Shown one piece after another: positions 52,521-61,353 of a stretch of 64,000 nucleotides of DNA. The notes beneath the pieces were generated by a model, which worked only from the letters and a program-made list of their open reading frames with translations, had not been told where the DNA came from and searched no databases. A program made the translations under genes and the position numbers. Origin of the DNA: Bacteroidaceae bacterium (GTDB lineage Bacteria; Bacteroidota; Bacteroidia; Bacteroidales; Bacteroidaceae); the NCBI GenBank assembly GCA_017383485.1, contig JAFNXM010000035.1, forward strand, positions 1-64,000, read 5' to 3'. Numbering within the stretch: the first letter of the stretch is position 1; the number at the start of each line of letters is the position of its first letter.

Positions 52521-54626
52521 ATGAGCAACGAAGTTAAGAAAAAAGGAGGGTTCAAGATAAATTGGTTCTTCTTCTTTGTCATCGCAATGCTGTCCTTTAT
52601 GCTGTTTCAAGACGGCATCGGCAACAAGAGTTTCGAAAAAGAAGTATCGCTGAGCGAATTTAAGCACCTTGTAGCAGACAGTGTAGGTTCTAAAATCGTA
52701 GTTGAAAAGAATAGCGGTGTAGCCCGTATGGTGGTGCGCCCTCAGTACGTGCGCGAAGTCTTCAAGATGACTATCGAGGAGACGGGCAAAGAGCCTATGG
52801 TCAAAACCATGACCAACAAGGAAAGCAAGATTGAAGAACTGGCTCTGAGCACTGGCACAGACTTCACTTATATTGAGGATGTCAACTATCTCAGCTACTT
52901 CATGTCGATGATTCTGCCCATCCTGCTGTTGGTTGGTTTATGGTACTTCATCTTCCGTCGTGCTGGCGGTGGTGCTGGCGGTGCTGGCGGCGGCGTGTTT
53001 AGCGTCGGCAAGAGTAAGGCTAAATTGTTTGAAAAGGGCAAAGGCACACAGGTGCTGTTCAAGGACGTCGCTGGTCAGGAGGGAGCCAAGCAAGAGGTGC
53101 AAGAAATTGTAGACTTCCTGAAGAATCCTGCAAAATATACCGAACTCGGTGGTAAGATACCCAAGGGGGCACTGCTCGTAGGCCCTCCGGGAACGGGTAA
53201 GACGTTGCTGGCAAAGGCCGTTGCAGGCGAAGCGAATGTGCCTTTCTTCTCGTTGTCGGGTTCTGACTTTGTCGAAATGTTTGTCGGCGTCGGTGCAAGC
53301 CGTGTACGTGACCTGTTCCGCCAAGCCAAGGAAAAGGCGCCTGCCATTATCTTTATCGACGAAATCGATGCTATCGGACGTGCTCGTGGCAGCAAGAACT
53401 CTTTCAACTCGAACGACGAACGTGAGAATACACTGAACCAACTGCTGACCGAAATGGACGGATTTGGCAGCAATTCGGGTATTATTATATTAGCAGCGAC
53501 CAACCGCGTCGAGATTCTGGACCAAGCCTTGTTGCGCCCAGGTCGCTTCGACAGACAAATTCACCTCGACCTGCCCGAACTCTCCGAGCGTGTCGCTATC
53601 TTCAAGGTACACTTGGCGCCACTGAAACTGGCTGAAGGTCTCGACATCGAATTCCTGGCACGCCAAACGCCTGGTTTCTCGGGTGCAGATATTGCTAACG
53701 TGTGCAACGAAGCAGCCCTTATCGCCGCACGTCACAATAGCAGCCACGTATCTATTCAGGACTTTCTGGATGCCGTAGACCGCACCGTAGGCGGGTTGGA
53801 GAAAAAGACCAAGGTGATGACACGCGACGAAAAGAAGACTATCGCCCTGCACGAAGCTGGTCACGCAGCTATCTCATGGTTGGTAGAATATGGCAACCCC
53901 CTTGTCAAGATCACCATTATCCCACGTGGTCGTGCCCTTGGTGCAGCATGGTATTTGCCCGAAGAACGTGTCAATTCGACCAAGGAGCAAATCCTGGACA
54001 ACATCTGTTCGCTCCTGGGTGGTCGTGCTGCCGAAGAACTGTTTACAGGCAGCATCTCGACAGGCGCACTGAGCGACCTGGAACGTGCGACCAAGGCGGC
54101 GTATGCTATGGTGGCATTCTATGGTATGTCGGACAATCTGCAAAACATCTCGTACTTTGACAATCAGGAAAACATCTTCACCAAGCCCTATTCCGACGAT
54201 ACTGCAAAACTCATCGACAAAGAGGTGAAAGCCATCATTGCCACACAATACGAACGTGCCAAGGCATTGCTGAGCGAAAATGCTGAAAAGCACAATTTGC
54301 TGGCCGAAAAGTTGATGGAGCACGAGGTTGTATTTGCAGGTGATGTCGAGGAAATCTTTGGCAAGCGTCCATGGAAGAGCCGTGCAGACGAACTGCTAGA
54401 AGAGCAGAAACAAGAGGAGGAACGCAACCAGACCCTACCATCTGACGATGCCACCCCTACCAGCGCCGATGATGCTTGCCATCTATCCACTACGCCGATA
54501 CCAGCCACTGATACCGAGGCACTGCCTCCTCTGCCTGTCTGCGCGGGTAATGATGCAGCAGGTGCCGACCAGTCAGACCCATCAGCAGATACGGCAGAAA
54601 GCAAAAAGTCCGAAGCGTCTGAATAA
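52521..54626 (+). CDS. ftsH: ATP-dependent zinc metalloprotease FtsH
   Basis: 701 residues, inner membrane hexamer that degrades membrane and regulatory proteins. Two membrane helices (about 14-30 and 123-146) flank a periplasmic domain; a glycine-rich linker follows (AGGGAGGAGGG). AAA domain: Walker A GPPGTGKT at 221-228, Walker [10 protein letters not shown], second region of homology [20 protein letters not shown]. Zinc site HEAGH with H444, E445, H448. The last 85 residues are a low-complexity acidic and Ser/Thr/Ala/Pro-rich tail. The cdsA gene follows by 47 bases. Confidence 0.97.
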   Translation: MSNEVKKKGGFKINWFFFFVIAMLSFMLFQDGIGNKSFEKEVSLSEFKHLVADSVGSKIVVEKNSGVARMVVRPQYVREVFKMTIEETGKEPMVKTMTNKESKIEELALSTGTDFTYIEDVNYLSYFMSMILPILLLVGLWYFIFRRAGGGAGGAGGGVFSVGKSKAKLFEKGKGTQVLFKDVAGQEGAKQEVQEIVDFLKNPAKYTELGGKIPKGALLVGPPGTGKTLLAKAVAGEANVPFFSLSGSDFVEMFVGVGASRVRDLFRQAKEKAPAIIFIDEIDAIGRARGSKNSFNSNDERENTLNQLLTEMDGFGSNSGIIILAATNRVEILDQALLRPGRFDRQIHLDLPELSERVAIFKVHLAPLKLAEGLDIEFLARQTPGFSGADIANVCNEAALIAARHNSSHVSIQDFLDAVDRTVGGLEKKTKVMTRDEKKTIALHEAGHAAISWLVEYGNPLVKITIIPRGRALGAAWYLPEERVNSTKEQILDNICSLLGGRAAEELFTGSISTGALSDLERATKAAYAMVAFYGMSDNLQNISYFDNQENIFTKPYSDDTAKLIDKEVKAIIATQYERAKALLSENAEKHNLLAEKLMEHEVVFAGDVEEIFGKRPWKSRADELLEEQKQEEERNQTLPSDDATPTSADDACHLSTTPIPATDTEALPPLPVCAGNDAAGADQSDPSADTAESKKSEASE

Positions 54627-54673
54627 ATCACATCCACTTCATTAAAAAAAAACATCCACACACATACTTATCC

Positions 54674-55543
54674 ATGCTACGCAATTTCATCATTCGCACC
54701 ATCTCAGGTATATTCTTCGTAGCAGCCCTGGTGGGTTGCATCATCGGTCATCCATTGGCATTTGGTGCCCTATTTGCCCTCATCACGGGTATGGCACTAT
54801 GGGAGTTTTCGGGTTTGGTCAATGCTCATGCAGGTGCTGCGGTCAATCGCCTCATCAACACTATTGGCGGCGTATACCTGTTCGTAGCGTTTTATTACTA
54901 CGCTTCGGGTTGGGTATCTGGCAGAGCTGATGTCATGGTCTTCGTGCCCGTCTTGGTAGCGCTGGTCTATCTGCCCATCAGCGAACTATTCTTGCAGCAC
55001 AGCGACCCGTTGAAAAACTGGGCCTATGCCTTTGCATCGTGGTTGTATATCGCCCTACCCTTCTCCTTGCTGAGTGTCCTGGCCTTCTCATACAATCCCA
55101 TGACTGGCACTGTGGACTATCTGTGGCAAATTCCACTATCCATATTCATTTTCCTATGGGCAAACGATTCGGGTGCATATTGTGTAGGTTGCCTGTTGCA
55201 CAAGTATTTCCCTGCCAAACTGTTTGAACGTGTATCACCCAAGAAGACATGGGTCGGCAGCATCGGTGGTGCTTTGTGCTGCTTAGCAGTAGCGGCAGTA
55301 TTGCATCATTTCTTCCAGACAGTCCTGCCTCTGGCCCTATGGCATTGGATGGGTTTTGGCGCCGTAGTTTGCGTCTTTGGCACCTTTGGTGACCTGGTCG
55401 AAAGTCTGTTCAAGCGCCAATTGGACGTCAAGGACAGCGGTCGTATGCTCCCTGGACATGGTGGCGTGTTGGACCGATTCGATTCGGCACTGCTTGCTAT
55501 TCCTGCCACAGTGATATATTTTTATACCATCAATATGTTTTAA
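54674..55543 (+). CDS. cdsA: Phosphatidate cytidylyltransferase
   Basis: 289 residues, integral membrane enzyme making CDP-diacylglycerol from phosphatidate and CTP. Several membrane segments, with the C-terminal family signature: FGDLVESLFKRQLDVKDSGR then MLPGHGGVLDRFDS, whose aspartates bind metal and CTP; WANDSGAYCVGCLLHKYFP and SPKKTWVG precede it. Third gene of the rsfS-ftsH-cdsA cluster, ended by a strong terminator at 55571-55606. Confidence 0.95.
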   Translation: MLRNFIIRTISGIFFVAALVGCIIGHPLAFGALFALITGMALWEFSGLVNAHAGAAVNRLINTIGGVYLFVAFYYYASGWVSGRADVMVFVPVLVALVYLPISELFLQHSDPLKNWAYAFASWLYIALPFSLLSVLAFSYNPMTGTVDYLWQIPLSIFIFLWANDSGAYCVGCLLHKYFPAKLFERVSPKKTWVGSIGGALCCLAVAAVLHHFFQTVLPLALWHWMGFGAVVCVFGTFGDLVESLFKRQLDVKDSGRMLPGHGGVLDRFDSALLAIPATVIYFYTINMF

Positions 55544-55570
55544 GAGGAAAATATCTCATAAAATTTTAAA

Positions 55571-55606
55571 TCTCACACTCTAAGTTTGCAGAGTGTGAGA
55601 TTTTTT
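55571..55606 (+). terminator. Rho-independent terminator of cdsA
   Basis: tctcacactc (55571-55580) pairs exactly with gagtgtgaga (55591-55600), followed by six T. Confidence 0.9.
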
Positions 55607-55768
55607 AGTCTCAAACAAGTATGTAGGCAGCACTCATTTCAAGTTCATTGTAGCCAAGGACATTCTTTTGACAGAAAAGCACAGGTACTTTATCCCTTTA
55701 TACAGACACAAATTAAGTATAGGAAATCTCAAAAGCATATAATATTAATGTTGCTCAAAAAAAGGTAA

Positions 55769-55837
55769 GACCTTGTAAAAATTTCGCGACGCCTCGTTAA
55801 AATTATCCCAGGCTTTTTTTCAACAAAGTCTAGGCTT
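55769..55837 (+). repeat. Dispersed CGACGCCTCGT element, copy F
   Basis: gaccttgt (55769-55776), core aaaatttcgcgacgcctcgt (55778-55797), taaaattatccc, then a hairpin cccaggcttt with aaagtctagg (one mismatch, one wobble). The 5' gaccttgt is also nearly complementary to the 3' acaaagtc, which could close the whole element. Confidence 0.8.
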
Positions 55838-55928
55838 ATTTCTCGTACGAATATTTAGGATATTTTATCCATCAGCACACACGTTTAGGGTAAGTAATTT
55901 ATCAAGTAGGGGATACCAAATAAAAAAT

Positions 55929-55999
55929 AGTCTCACACTAAATCACGCTTGTGTGAGACTGCAAAAAAAGACGCCACTTTGTTAGGGTGACGTCTTTTT
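55929..55999 (-). terminator. Double hairpin terminator of the beta-barrel gene
   Basis: Hairpin 1: agtctcacac (55929-55938) with gtgtgagact (55951-55960), perfect, preceded by an A run for the minus strand. Hairpin 2: aaaaagacgccac with gtgacgtcttttt (within 55965-55999), one wobble and T runs on both strands, so it can work in both directions. Confidence 0.75.
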
Positions 56000-56007
56000 A
56001 CATCTTC

Positions 56008-59000
56008 TTATCTCGTGTAAATCGTTGGCGCTTGATACAGCGCACCTCTGGGCATTCCACCTACTGGGGGATGACCTGCTGGCATCTGACCACGTCCCAT
56101 ACCACCGGGCATCTGGCCTGGCCCTTGCTGTTGGTCACCCTTGCTATTGCCACCCTTGCCACCGCTGAAGATGTTGAGCTTGTAGACGAAGTGAATCATG
56201 AAGTAGGAGTTGATGGCATTGGTCCACGAGTCCGAACGTTGCATGGCGTTGATGACGCGCGATACGTTACTCTGCTGGCGCAGGATGTCGTAGGCTTGTA
56301 GCATGACGACTGCCGAGCGATTTTTGAGGAAGGCGTAAGAGATTTGGGCATTCCATAGGAGTTCGTTGGTATTCATCGCTTGGTCGGCATATCCGCGACG
56401 CGAGTTCATACGGATGTCTGTCGATAGCGATAGACCGAAGTCGAAGTTGAAGTTGGCATTGGCACCGTAAGCGAAGTTCCACGTATCCATATTATTATAG
56501 GTCTGGAGCGTGGACTGCGAGTGCTGGTAGTTGAGTGTACCGAGCAGGCCAACGTCAAACCACGATGTGCGATATGAGGCGTTGAGGTTTTCACCCACAC
56601 CGATGGTGCGTGTGATACTCTTGGCATTGGTGCTTGCTGCATTGGCAAAGAGGCGGTCATAGTCGGCTGGTGTAGGTTGCTGTGGCAATGATATAGCATC
56701 AGTCGAACTGACGTAGCCCACCGAGTTGGCGTAGCTGACGTTGGTGTTGGTCGAGATGTTGAAGAGTTTTTTCTCGCCCAAACCTGTATTGAACATGAAG
56801 TTACCACGAGCGTTCCAGTTACCATTGATATTCTCGGGGCGTGTATAGCGCACACCGGTGCTTTCGTCATAGACCATCAGGTTGGAGATGCTATTTTGGG
56901 TCTGAGTCATATCCACGCCTGCCACGATACCTTGCTGGCGCTCGGGATTGTAACCGTGATAGAAGACGCGCAGGTTGTTGTTCCACGATGGTTTCAGCCC
57001 CGCATTACCCATTGAGATGTTCAGAGGGTCGCTGTCGTCGACGACGCCGAGGAGGTTGGTCATCGAGGGTTGTGAAGATGAACCACGGTAGCGGATGTCA
57101 AGGTTGGTCGTCTTGGAGAATTTGTAGCGGAAGCGCAACTGTGGTGCTACGTTGAAGACGGTACGTACGATAGTGGTGTCGATTTGCGCAGGGCGATTGT
57201 ACTGCATTTTGGTGCGCTCGGGGTTGAAGTCTACGCCTGCATTGGCGGTGATGGTAGGCGACGAGTAGCGCACACCGATGTTGGCAGTATGGTTGTAGTA
57301 GCGATAGGTTGCATATTGGCTGTTGTACAAGTCGTGTGCCCACATGGTCGAATCTGCCATGGTAGGCAGCATACCGATGATGGCGCTCTGGTGTATCATT
57401 GTATCGAGCACAGCTTGTTCGAGCAAGTCACGTGTACGGTCGCTGTTGTTGTAGCGGAATGAATAGGTGTAGTTGGCTTCTGCAAAGAGGTTTTTCACGA
57501 TAGGTTCGGTATAACCTACGCGGATATTATAGTCGTAACTTTGTGAAGGCGAGATGCTGCGTTGTGCCTGGAATTGCGACTTTCCAGCACTGTTCTGACC
57601 ATATTGGATATCTGATACAGAGTAGGAGTTGTTCTCGCTTTGGCTATAGTTACCACGTGCACGCAGACTGACGTTGCGACCCTTTGAACCAATGCGGCGT
57701 ACGATGTTCAGGTTCAAACCGACGTTGTGTGAAGCATTGTTGCCCATATTGTCACGCAGGTTTTTGTTGACCAGGATACCTGCCAACTCGGGATTGATTG
57801 TAGGGGCAAAGATGCTGTCCAACGGATTTTCTATTCCCTCGATAGCATAGGGGTCGTCGTTGAAAGTCGCCGTACGTGAAGTGCTGAAGTTTCTGCCCGA
57901 AGAGTACGAATAACTGGGTCGCAACGTCACTGTGGTCATCGTGTCGGGCAACCAGCGCAGACGTGCATTGACGTTGACACGTGTAGACGAGTTGTCGCTC
58001 TTGCTGTAGGAGTTAGAGAACGAAGCGCCGCGGTTTGAATTGAGGAAGGTCTCGGTGGCCGAGGTACGAATCAAGTCAGTCGATGTATGGACATAGCGCA
58101 CGCTACCATTCAGTTCGACACGGCCTGCTTCTTTCTTAGCCTTGCTGTTTTCCCACGTCGCATTGAGACCCGCATTCTTAGTAGCAGTCAACCCCTGACC
58201 ACCACCGCCAAATCCCATCGGACCACCAAAGCCACGGTCGCCGACATTATTCAAAGCGCCGTATGCTGTGATGCTGGAGCGGTCGGTGAAACGGGTTGCA
58301 AAGACTTTGGCAGAGTAGCGATTTTCAGTACCATACGCCAAGTCCAGGTTGGTCACCCATGACTCATTCAGTTGGCGCTTGGTAATGATATCGAGCACGG
58401 GCATTTCTTCGCCATCGTCTATACCTGTCATCTCGGAGTAGTCGCTTTGCTTCTCATACGCCTTGATTCGATTGACCATGTCTACGGGCAAGTTCTTCAT
58501 CGCCACGTCTTTGTCGCCCTTGAAAAAGTCTTTACCATTGACCAAGAGTTCCTTGACCTCCTTGCCATTCCAAGTGATTTTGCCATCCTCCGATACTTCA
58601 ACACCAGGGAATTGCTTGACCAGTGCTTCGAGCGAGGAACCCTCTGGTGTGCGGTAGGCGCTGGCATTGAACACGGTGGTATCTTCTTTTTGCTCTACGC
58701 GAGCAGCTGTACCGGTCACTACGGCAGTTTTCAGTGCATTATCGGTAGAGGTCATTGACACTATGCCCATATCAAGCAGAGTGCTGTCAGTGGCAAAAGC
58801 GACACTCTTGACCGAGGGTTGATAACCGATGTAACTGACCTTGAGCAAATACTCGCCCACAGCAGGTACATTCAACTTGAAACGCCCCACCGAGTCTGTC
58901 GTAGTACCACGTACCACGGTGCTGTCTGGCTTCAACAATACTGCCGAAGCGAACTCGATAGGACTGTCCGTCTTGGAATTTCTCACTACACCCGTCAACT

Positions 59001-59076
59001 GGATTTGTGCCATCAACGAGATGCCACACATCATCAGAGAGAGGAGGGTCAGGATACGATGTTTTTTGATATTCAT
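56008..59076 (-). CDS. Outer-membrane beta-barrel protein, TonB-dependent-receptor-like (OMP_b-brl_3 type)
   Basis: 1022 residues from the ATG at 59076 (MNIKKHRILTLLSLMMCG), signal peptide about 1-23. Residues 24-105 form a carboxypeptidase-regulatory-like domain (IQLTGVVRNSKTDSPIEFAS, LLKVSYIGYQPSV). A plug-like part follows (LVKQFPGVEVSEDGKITWNG), then a long barrel with alternating aromatic strands. No clear TonB box. The last strand (YFMIHFVYKLNIFSGG) is followed by a tail of about 45 residues rich in Gly, Pro, Met and Gln. Substrate unknown; it is not next to a SusD gene, so it is not a typical glycan-uptake pair. Confidence 0.85.
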   Translation of the reverse strand: MNIKKHRILTLLSLMMCGISLMAQIQLTGVVRNSKTDSPIEFASAVLLKPDSTVVRGTTTDSVGRFKLNVPAVGEYLLKVSYIGYQPSVKSVAFATDSTLLDMGIVSMTSTDNALKTAVVTGTAARVEQKEDTTVFNASAYRTPEGSSLEALVKQFPGVEVSEDGKITWNGKEVKELLVNGKDFFKGDKDVAMKNLPVDMVNRIKAYEKQSDYSEMTGIDDGEEMPVLDIITKRQLNESWVTNLDLAYGTENRYSAKVFATRFTDRSSITAYGALNNVGDRGFGGPMGFGGGGQGLTATKNAGLNATWENSKAKKEAGRVELNGSVRYVHTSTDLIRTSATETFLNSNRGASFSNSYSKSDNSSTRVNVNARLRWLPDTMTTVTLRPSYSYSSGRNFSTSRTATFNDDPYAIEGIENPLDSIFAPTINPELAGILVNKNLRDNMGNNASHNVGLNLNIVRRIGSKGRNVSLRARGNYSQSENNSYSVSDIQYGQNSAGKSQFQAQRSISPSQSYDYNIRVGYTEPIVKNLFAEANYTYSFRYNNSDRTRDLLEQAVLDTMIHQSAIIGMLPTMADSTMWAHDLYNSQYATYRYYNHTANIGVRYSSPTITANAGVDFNPERTKMQYNRPAQIDTTIVRTVFNVAPQLRFRYKFSKTTNLDIRYRGSSSQPSMTNLLGVVDDSDPLNISMGNAGLKPSWNNNLRVFYHGYNPERQQGIVAGVDMTQTQNSISNLMVYDESTGVRYTRPENINGNWNARGNFMFNTGLGEKKLFNISTNTNVSYANSVGYVSSTDAISLPQQPTPADYDRLFANAASTNAKSITRTIGVGENLNASYRTSWFDVGLLGTLNYQHSQSTLQTYNNMDTWNFAYGANANFNFDFGLSLSTDIRMNSRRGYADQAMNTNELLWNAQISYAFLKNRSAVVMLQAYDILRQQSNVSRVINAMQRSDSWTNAINSYFMIHFVYKLNIFSGGKGGNSKGDQQQGPGQMPGGMGRGQMPAGHPPVGGMPRGALYQAPTIYTR

Positions 59077-59114
59077 AGAGTTATAATGTTTGTTTGCACA
59101 TTTTTTCACGAGTG

Positions 59115-59122
59115 CAAATATA
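59115..59122 (-). promoter_or_regulatory. -7 box of the beta-barrel gene
   Basis: On the minus strand TATATTTG at 59115-59122, 39 bases before the ATG at 59076. No -33 box at standard distance. Confidence 0.4.
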
Positions 59123-59230
59123 CACAGAATATAGCAATTCGATACTTATATATAATTTAAAAAAAATTAAAACTATACAAAGTCTGCAATTTTATCCACA
59201 TTATTACATACAATAAACATAAAAAATGAT

Positions 59231-59238
59231 TAGTTTTG
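59231..59238 (+). promoter_or_regulatory. -7 box of the AAA ATPase - DUF4435 pair
   Basis: TAGTTTTG at 59231-59238, 29 bases before the ATG at 59267. The -33 box is not evident. Confidence 0.35.
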
Positions 59239-59266
59239 CGGTAATATCTATAAAAATGTGCGACGT

Positions 59267-60094
59267 ATGATGAAAATCGCCAATAAAATCAAACGTATCG
59301 AAATCTCCAGTCTATGGAGCGGACATAAACATATAGTATGGGAACTGAGACCCGATGTGAATGTGCTGAGTGGTAAGAATGGGGAAGGCAAATCGACCAT
59401 CCTGAATCGTATCGTGCAACAATTGCATGATATCCCGTCGTCAGGCGAAATCATTGGCAAAGGCAGACTTGGGGTGAAGATAGACTTCGATCCCTCGGAT
59501 GCTACGGGCATACATTATGATATCATCCGCAGTTTCGACCGACAATTGCTCAAGGGAGACCATGTTTTTGAAACAGGAGGTGGAGCCGTAAGCACCGAGT
59601 TGGATTGGCAACTCTATTTGGTGCAACGTCGTTATCTGGACTATCAAGTCAATGTGGGCAATCGTATGATACAACTTCTCACAAGCGGAGACCCAGAGGC
59701 TCGCGACAAAGCGACCGAGGCGGCAAATCTGAAAACTCGATTTCTGGACCTCGTGGACGAACTATTCAGCGAAACGGGTAAGCATATAGACCGTACAAGC
59801 AACGAACTTTCGTTTATACAATACGGAGAAACACTATCGCCCTACAAACTATCAAGCGGCGAAAAGCAAATGTTGCTCATCCTACTGACCGTACTGACTG
59901 AAGACGAACAGCCCTACGTCCTCTTCATGGACGAACCTGAAGCAAGCCTACACTTCGAATGGCAAAAACGCCTTATCACAATGGTACGCGAACTCAACCC
60001 CAATGCACAAGTCATCCTGACCACACACTCACCAGCCCTTATTATGGATGGATGGGAAGATGCAGTAACAGAAGTCAGCGAAATCACTTTTTAG
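59267..60094 (+). CDS. AAA (ABC-type) ATPase, PARIS AriA-like
   Basis: 275 residues from the ATG at 59267; a GTG three codons upstream is less likely. A compact ABC/SMC-type ATPase without membrane parts: Walker A GKNGEGKST (36-44), signature LSSGEKQMLL (from 195), Walker B VLFMDEPEA with D222 and E223, and the switch histidine in ILTTHSPAL. The helical insert is short (about 100-190). ATPases of this AAA_15/AAA_21 type team with TOPRIM partners in OLD, Gabija and PARIS systems. The next gene is a DUF4435 protein, the PARIS AriB partner type. AriA proteins I know of are longer. The defence role is inference. Confidence 0.75.
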   Translation: MMKIANKIKRIEISSLWSGHKHIVWELRPDVNVLSGKNGEGKSTILNRIVQQLHDIPSSGEIIGKGRLGVKIDFDPSDATGIHYDIIRSFDRQLLKGDHVFETGGGAVSTELDWQLYLVQRRYLDYQVNVGNRMIQLLTSGDPEARDKATEAANLKTRFLDLVDELFSETGKHIDRTSNELSFIQYGETLSPYKLSSGEKQMLLILLTVLTEDEQPYVLFMDEPEASLHFEWQKRLITMVRELNPNAQVILTTHSPALIMDGWEDAVTEVSEITF

Positions 60095-60182
60095 GAAGTC
60101 TGGGACAAGGGGGCAATGGGACAATTCAAATTTTGCCTAATACTCACAACTCATTCACCATTCTCCTCCCCCTTCAACCCTA

Positions 60183-60236
60183 TCAACTCGTCAACCAAAA
60201 ACTCGTTTACTCGTCAACTTGTTAACTCGTCAACTA
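60183..60236. repeat. AACTCGTC simple repeat between the ATPase and DUF4435 genes
   Basis: tcaactcgtcaac, actcgtttactcgtcaac and ttgttaactcgtcaac units with a period of 8 to 10 bases, directly before the ATG at 60242. Confidence 0.7.
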
Positions 60237-60241
60237 AAAAA

Positions 60242-61273
60242 ATGGCCAAACGTCTCACACAACACCTTGATTCCTCTTACCTTCAAGCGCTCAACCGTTT
60301 GAATGGGAAGGACGCACGCCAAAAGATAGTGGTGTATGTGGAGAGTTTCGACGACGTCCTGTTTTGGCGCACCCTATTACATCCACTCGAGACCGAACGC
60401 TATTATTTCGAAGTGATGTTGCCCTCACGTACCACGCTTTGCAAGGGCAAAAAAGTCGCCCTGGCAAATCGCCTTGGTCCGTATATGATAGCCTGTGTTG
60501 ATGCCGACTATGACTATGTGATGCAGGGCGCTACCGAGACATCCAAAGTGGTATGTACTTCGCCCTATGTATTTCACACCTACGCCTATGCCATAGAAAG
60601 TTTCCAGTGCTACGCACCAGCTCTGAATCATGTTTGCGTGATGGCGACACTCAATGACCGCCGCCTGTTTGACTTTGAAACCTTCCTGACACAATATTCC
60701 GAAATCATTTGGCCACTGTTCGTATGGAACGTTTGGGCCTACCGACATGGAGTCCACACACAATTTTCGATGCTACACTTGCACCATGTCGTAGCATTGG
60801 ACGGTCTGGACTTCTATCATCCCGAGCGTACCCTAGATGCCCTGCGCCGACGTGTCAATGGCAAGATAGCACGCCTGCAATCACAATTCCCACAGGGCAA
60901 ATCGTCGTACAAACCATTACTGGAAGAGCTGTTACGTCTGGGTCTCACACCACAGACCACCTACTTGTATATGCGTGGACATGACCTTTGGGACGGCGTA
61001 GTGGGACCGATGCTCACAACCATCTGCGATGCCCTAAGACGTGAACGTGAAAAGGAGATACACCAACTTGCCGAACATCAGGTACAGATGCAAAACGAAC
61101 TTGCAGCCTATCAGCACGCAACATCCAATGTTGAGGAGATGGCACGCAAATACTCCGCCTACACAGACGCCCCACTCTACCGAAAAGTTCAAGAAAATAT
61201 CCGACTATTCCTCGACAAAAACTTCCCACAAAAAGCCAATTCTGACGTCGAAGAAAAATGTGAGAAATTTTGA
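60242..61273 (+). CDS. DUF4435 (TOPRIM-like) protein, PARIS AriB-like
   Basis: 343 residues from the ATG at 60242; an open frame from 60116 crosses the repeat and lacks sense. The N-terminal half has the TOPRIM pattern: VVYVESFDDVLFW with E34, and YMIACVDADYDYV with D87, D89 and D91. SSFQCYAP-like IESFQCYAPALNHV and VVALDGLDFYHPERTL fit DUF4435. A C-terminal helical part (about 255-343) is charged. In PARIS, AriB of this family is the toxic nuclease released when the AriA ATPase senses a phage anti-restriction protein. The gap to the ATPase gene is 147 bases, largely simple repeat. Partnership is likely; defence is inference. Confidence 0.75.
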   Translation: MAKRLTQHLDSSYLQALNRLNGKDARQKIVVYVESFDDVLFWRTLLHPLETERYYFEVMLPSRTTLCKGKKVALANRLGPYMIACVDADYDYVMQGATETSKVVCTSPYVFHTYAYAIESFQCYAPALNHVCVMATLNDRRLFDFETFLTQYSEIIWPLFVWNVWAYRHGVHTQFSMLHLHHVVALDGLDFYHPERTLDALRRRVNGKIARLQSQFPQGKSSYKPLLEELLRLGLTPQTTYLYMRGHDLWDGVVGPMLTTICDALRREREKEIHQLAEHQVQMQNELAAYQHATSNVEEMARKYSAYTDAPLYRKVQENIRLFLDKNFPQKANSDVEEKCEKF

Positions 61274-61353
61274 CAGGCCTCTCCTACAAACCAGGATGAC
61301 AATACAAGGTTTGATTTTAGCAAAAAAGAAAAAGTCAAGGGGTTTGTTTGAAA

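Larger units (their letters stand above)
55544..56007. other. Non-coding gap between convergent genes
   Basis: 464 bases: cdsA terminator (55571-55606), an empty AT-rich part, copy F of the dispersed element (55769-55837), then two hairpins for the minus-strand gene (55929-55960 and 55965-55999). No gene. Confidence 0.65.
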
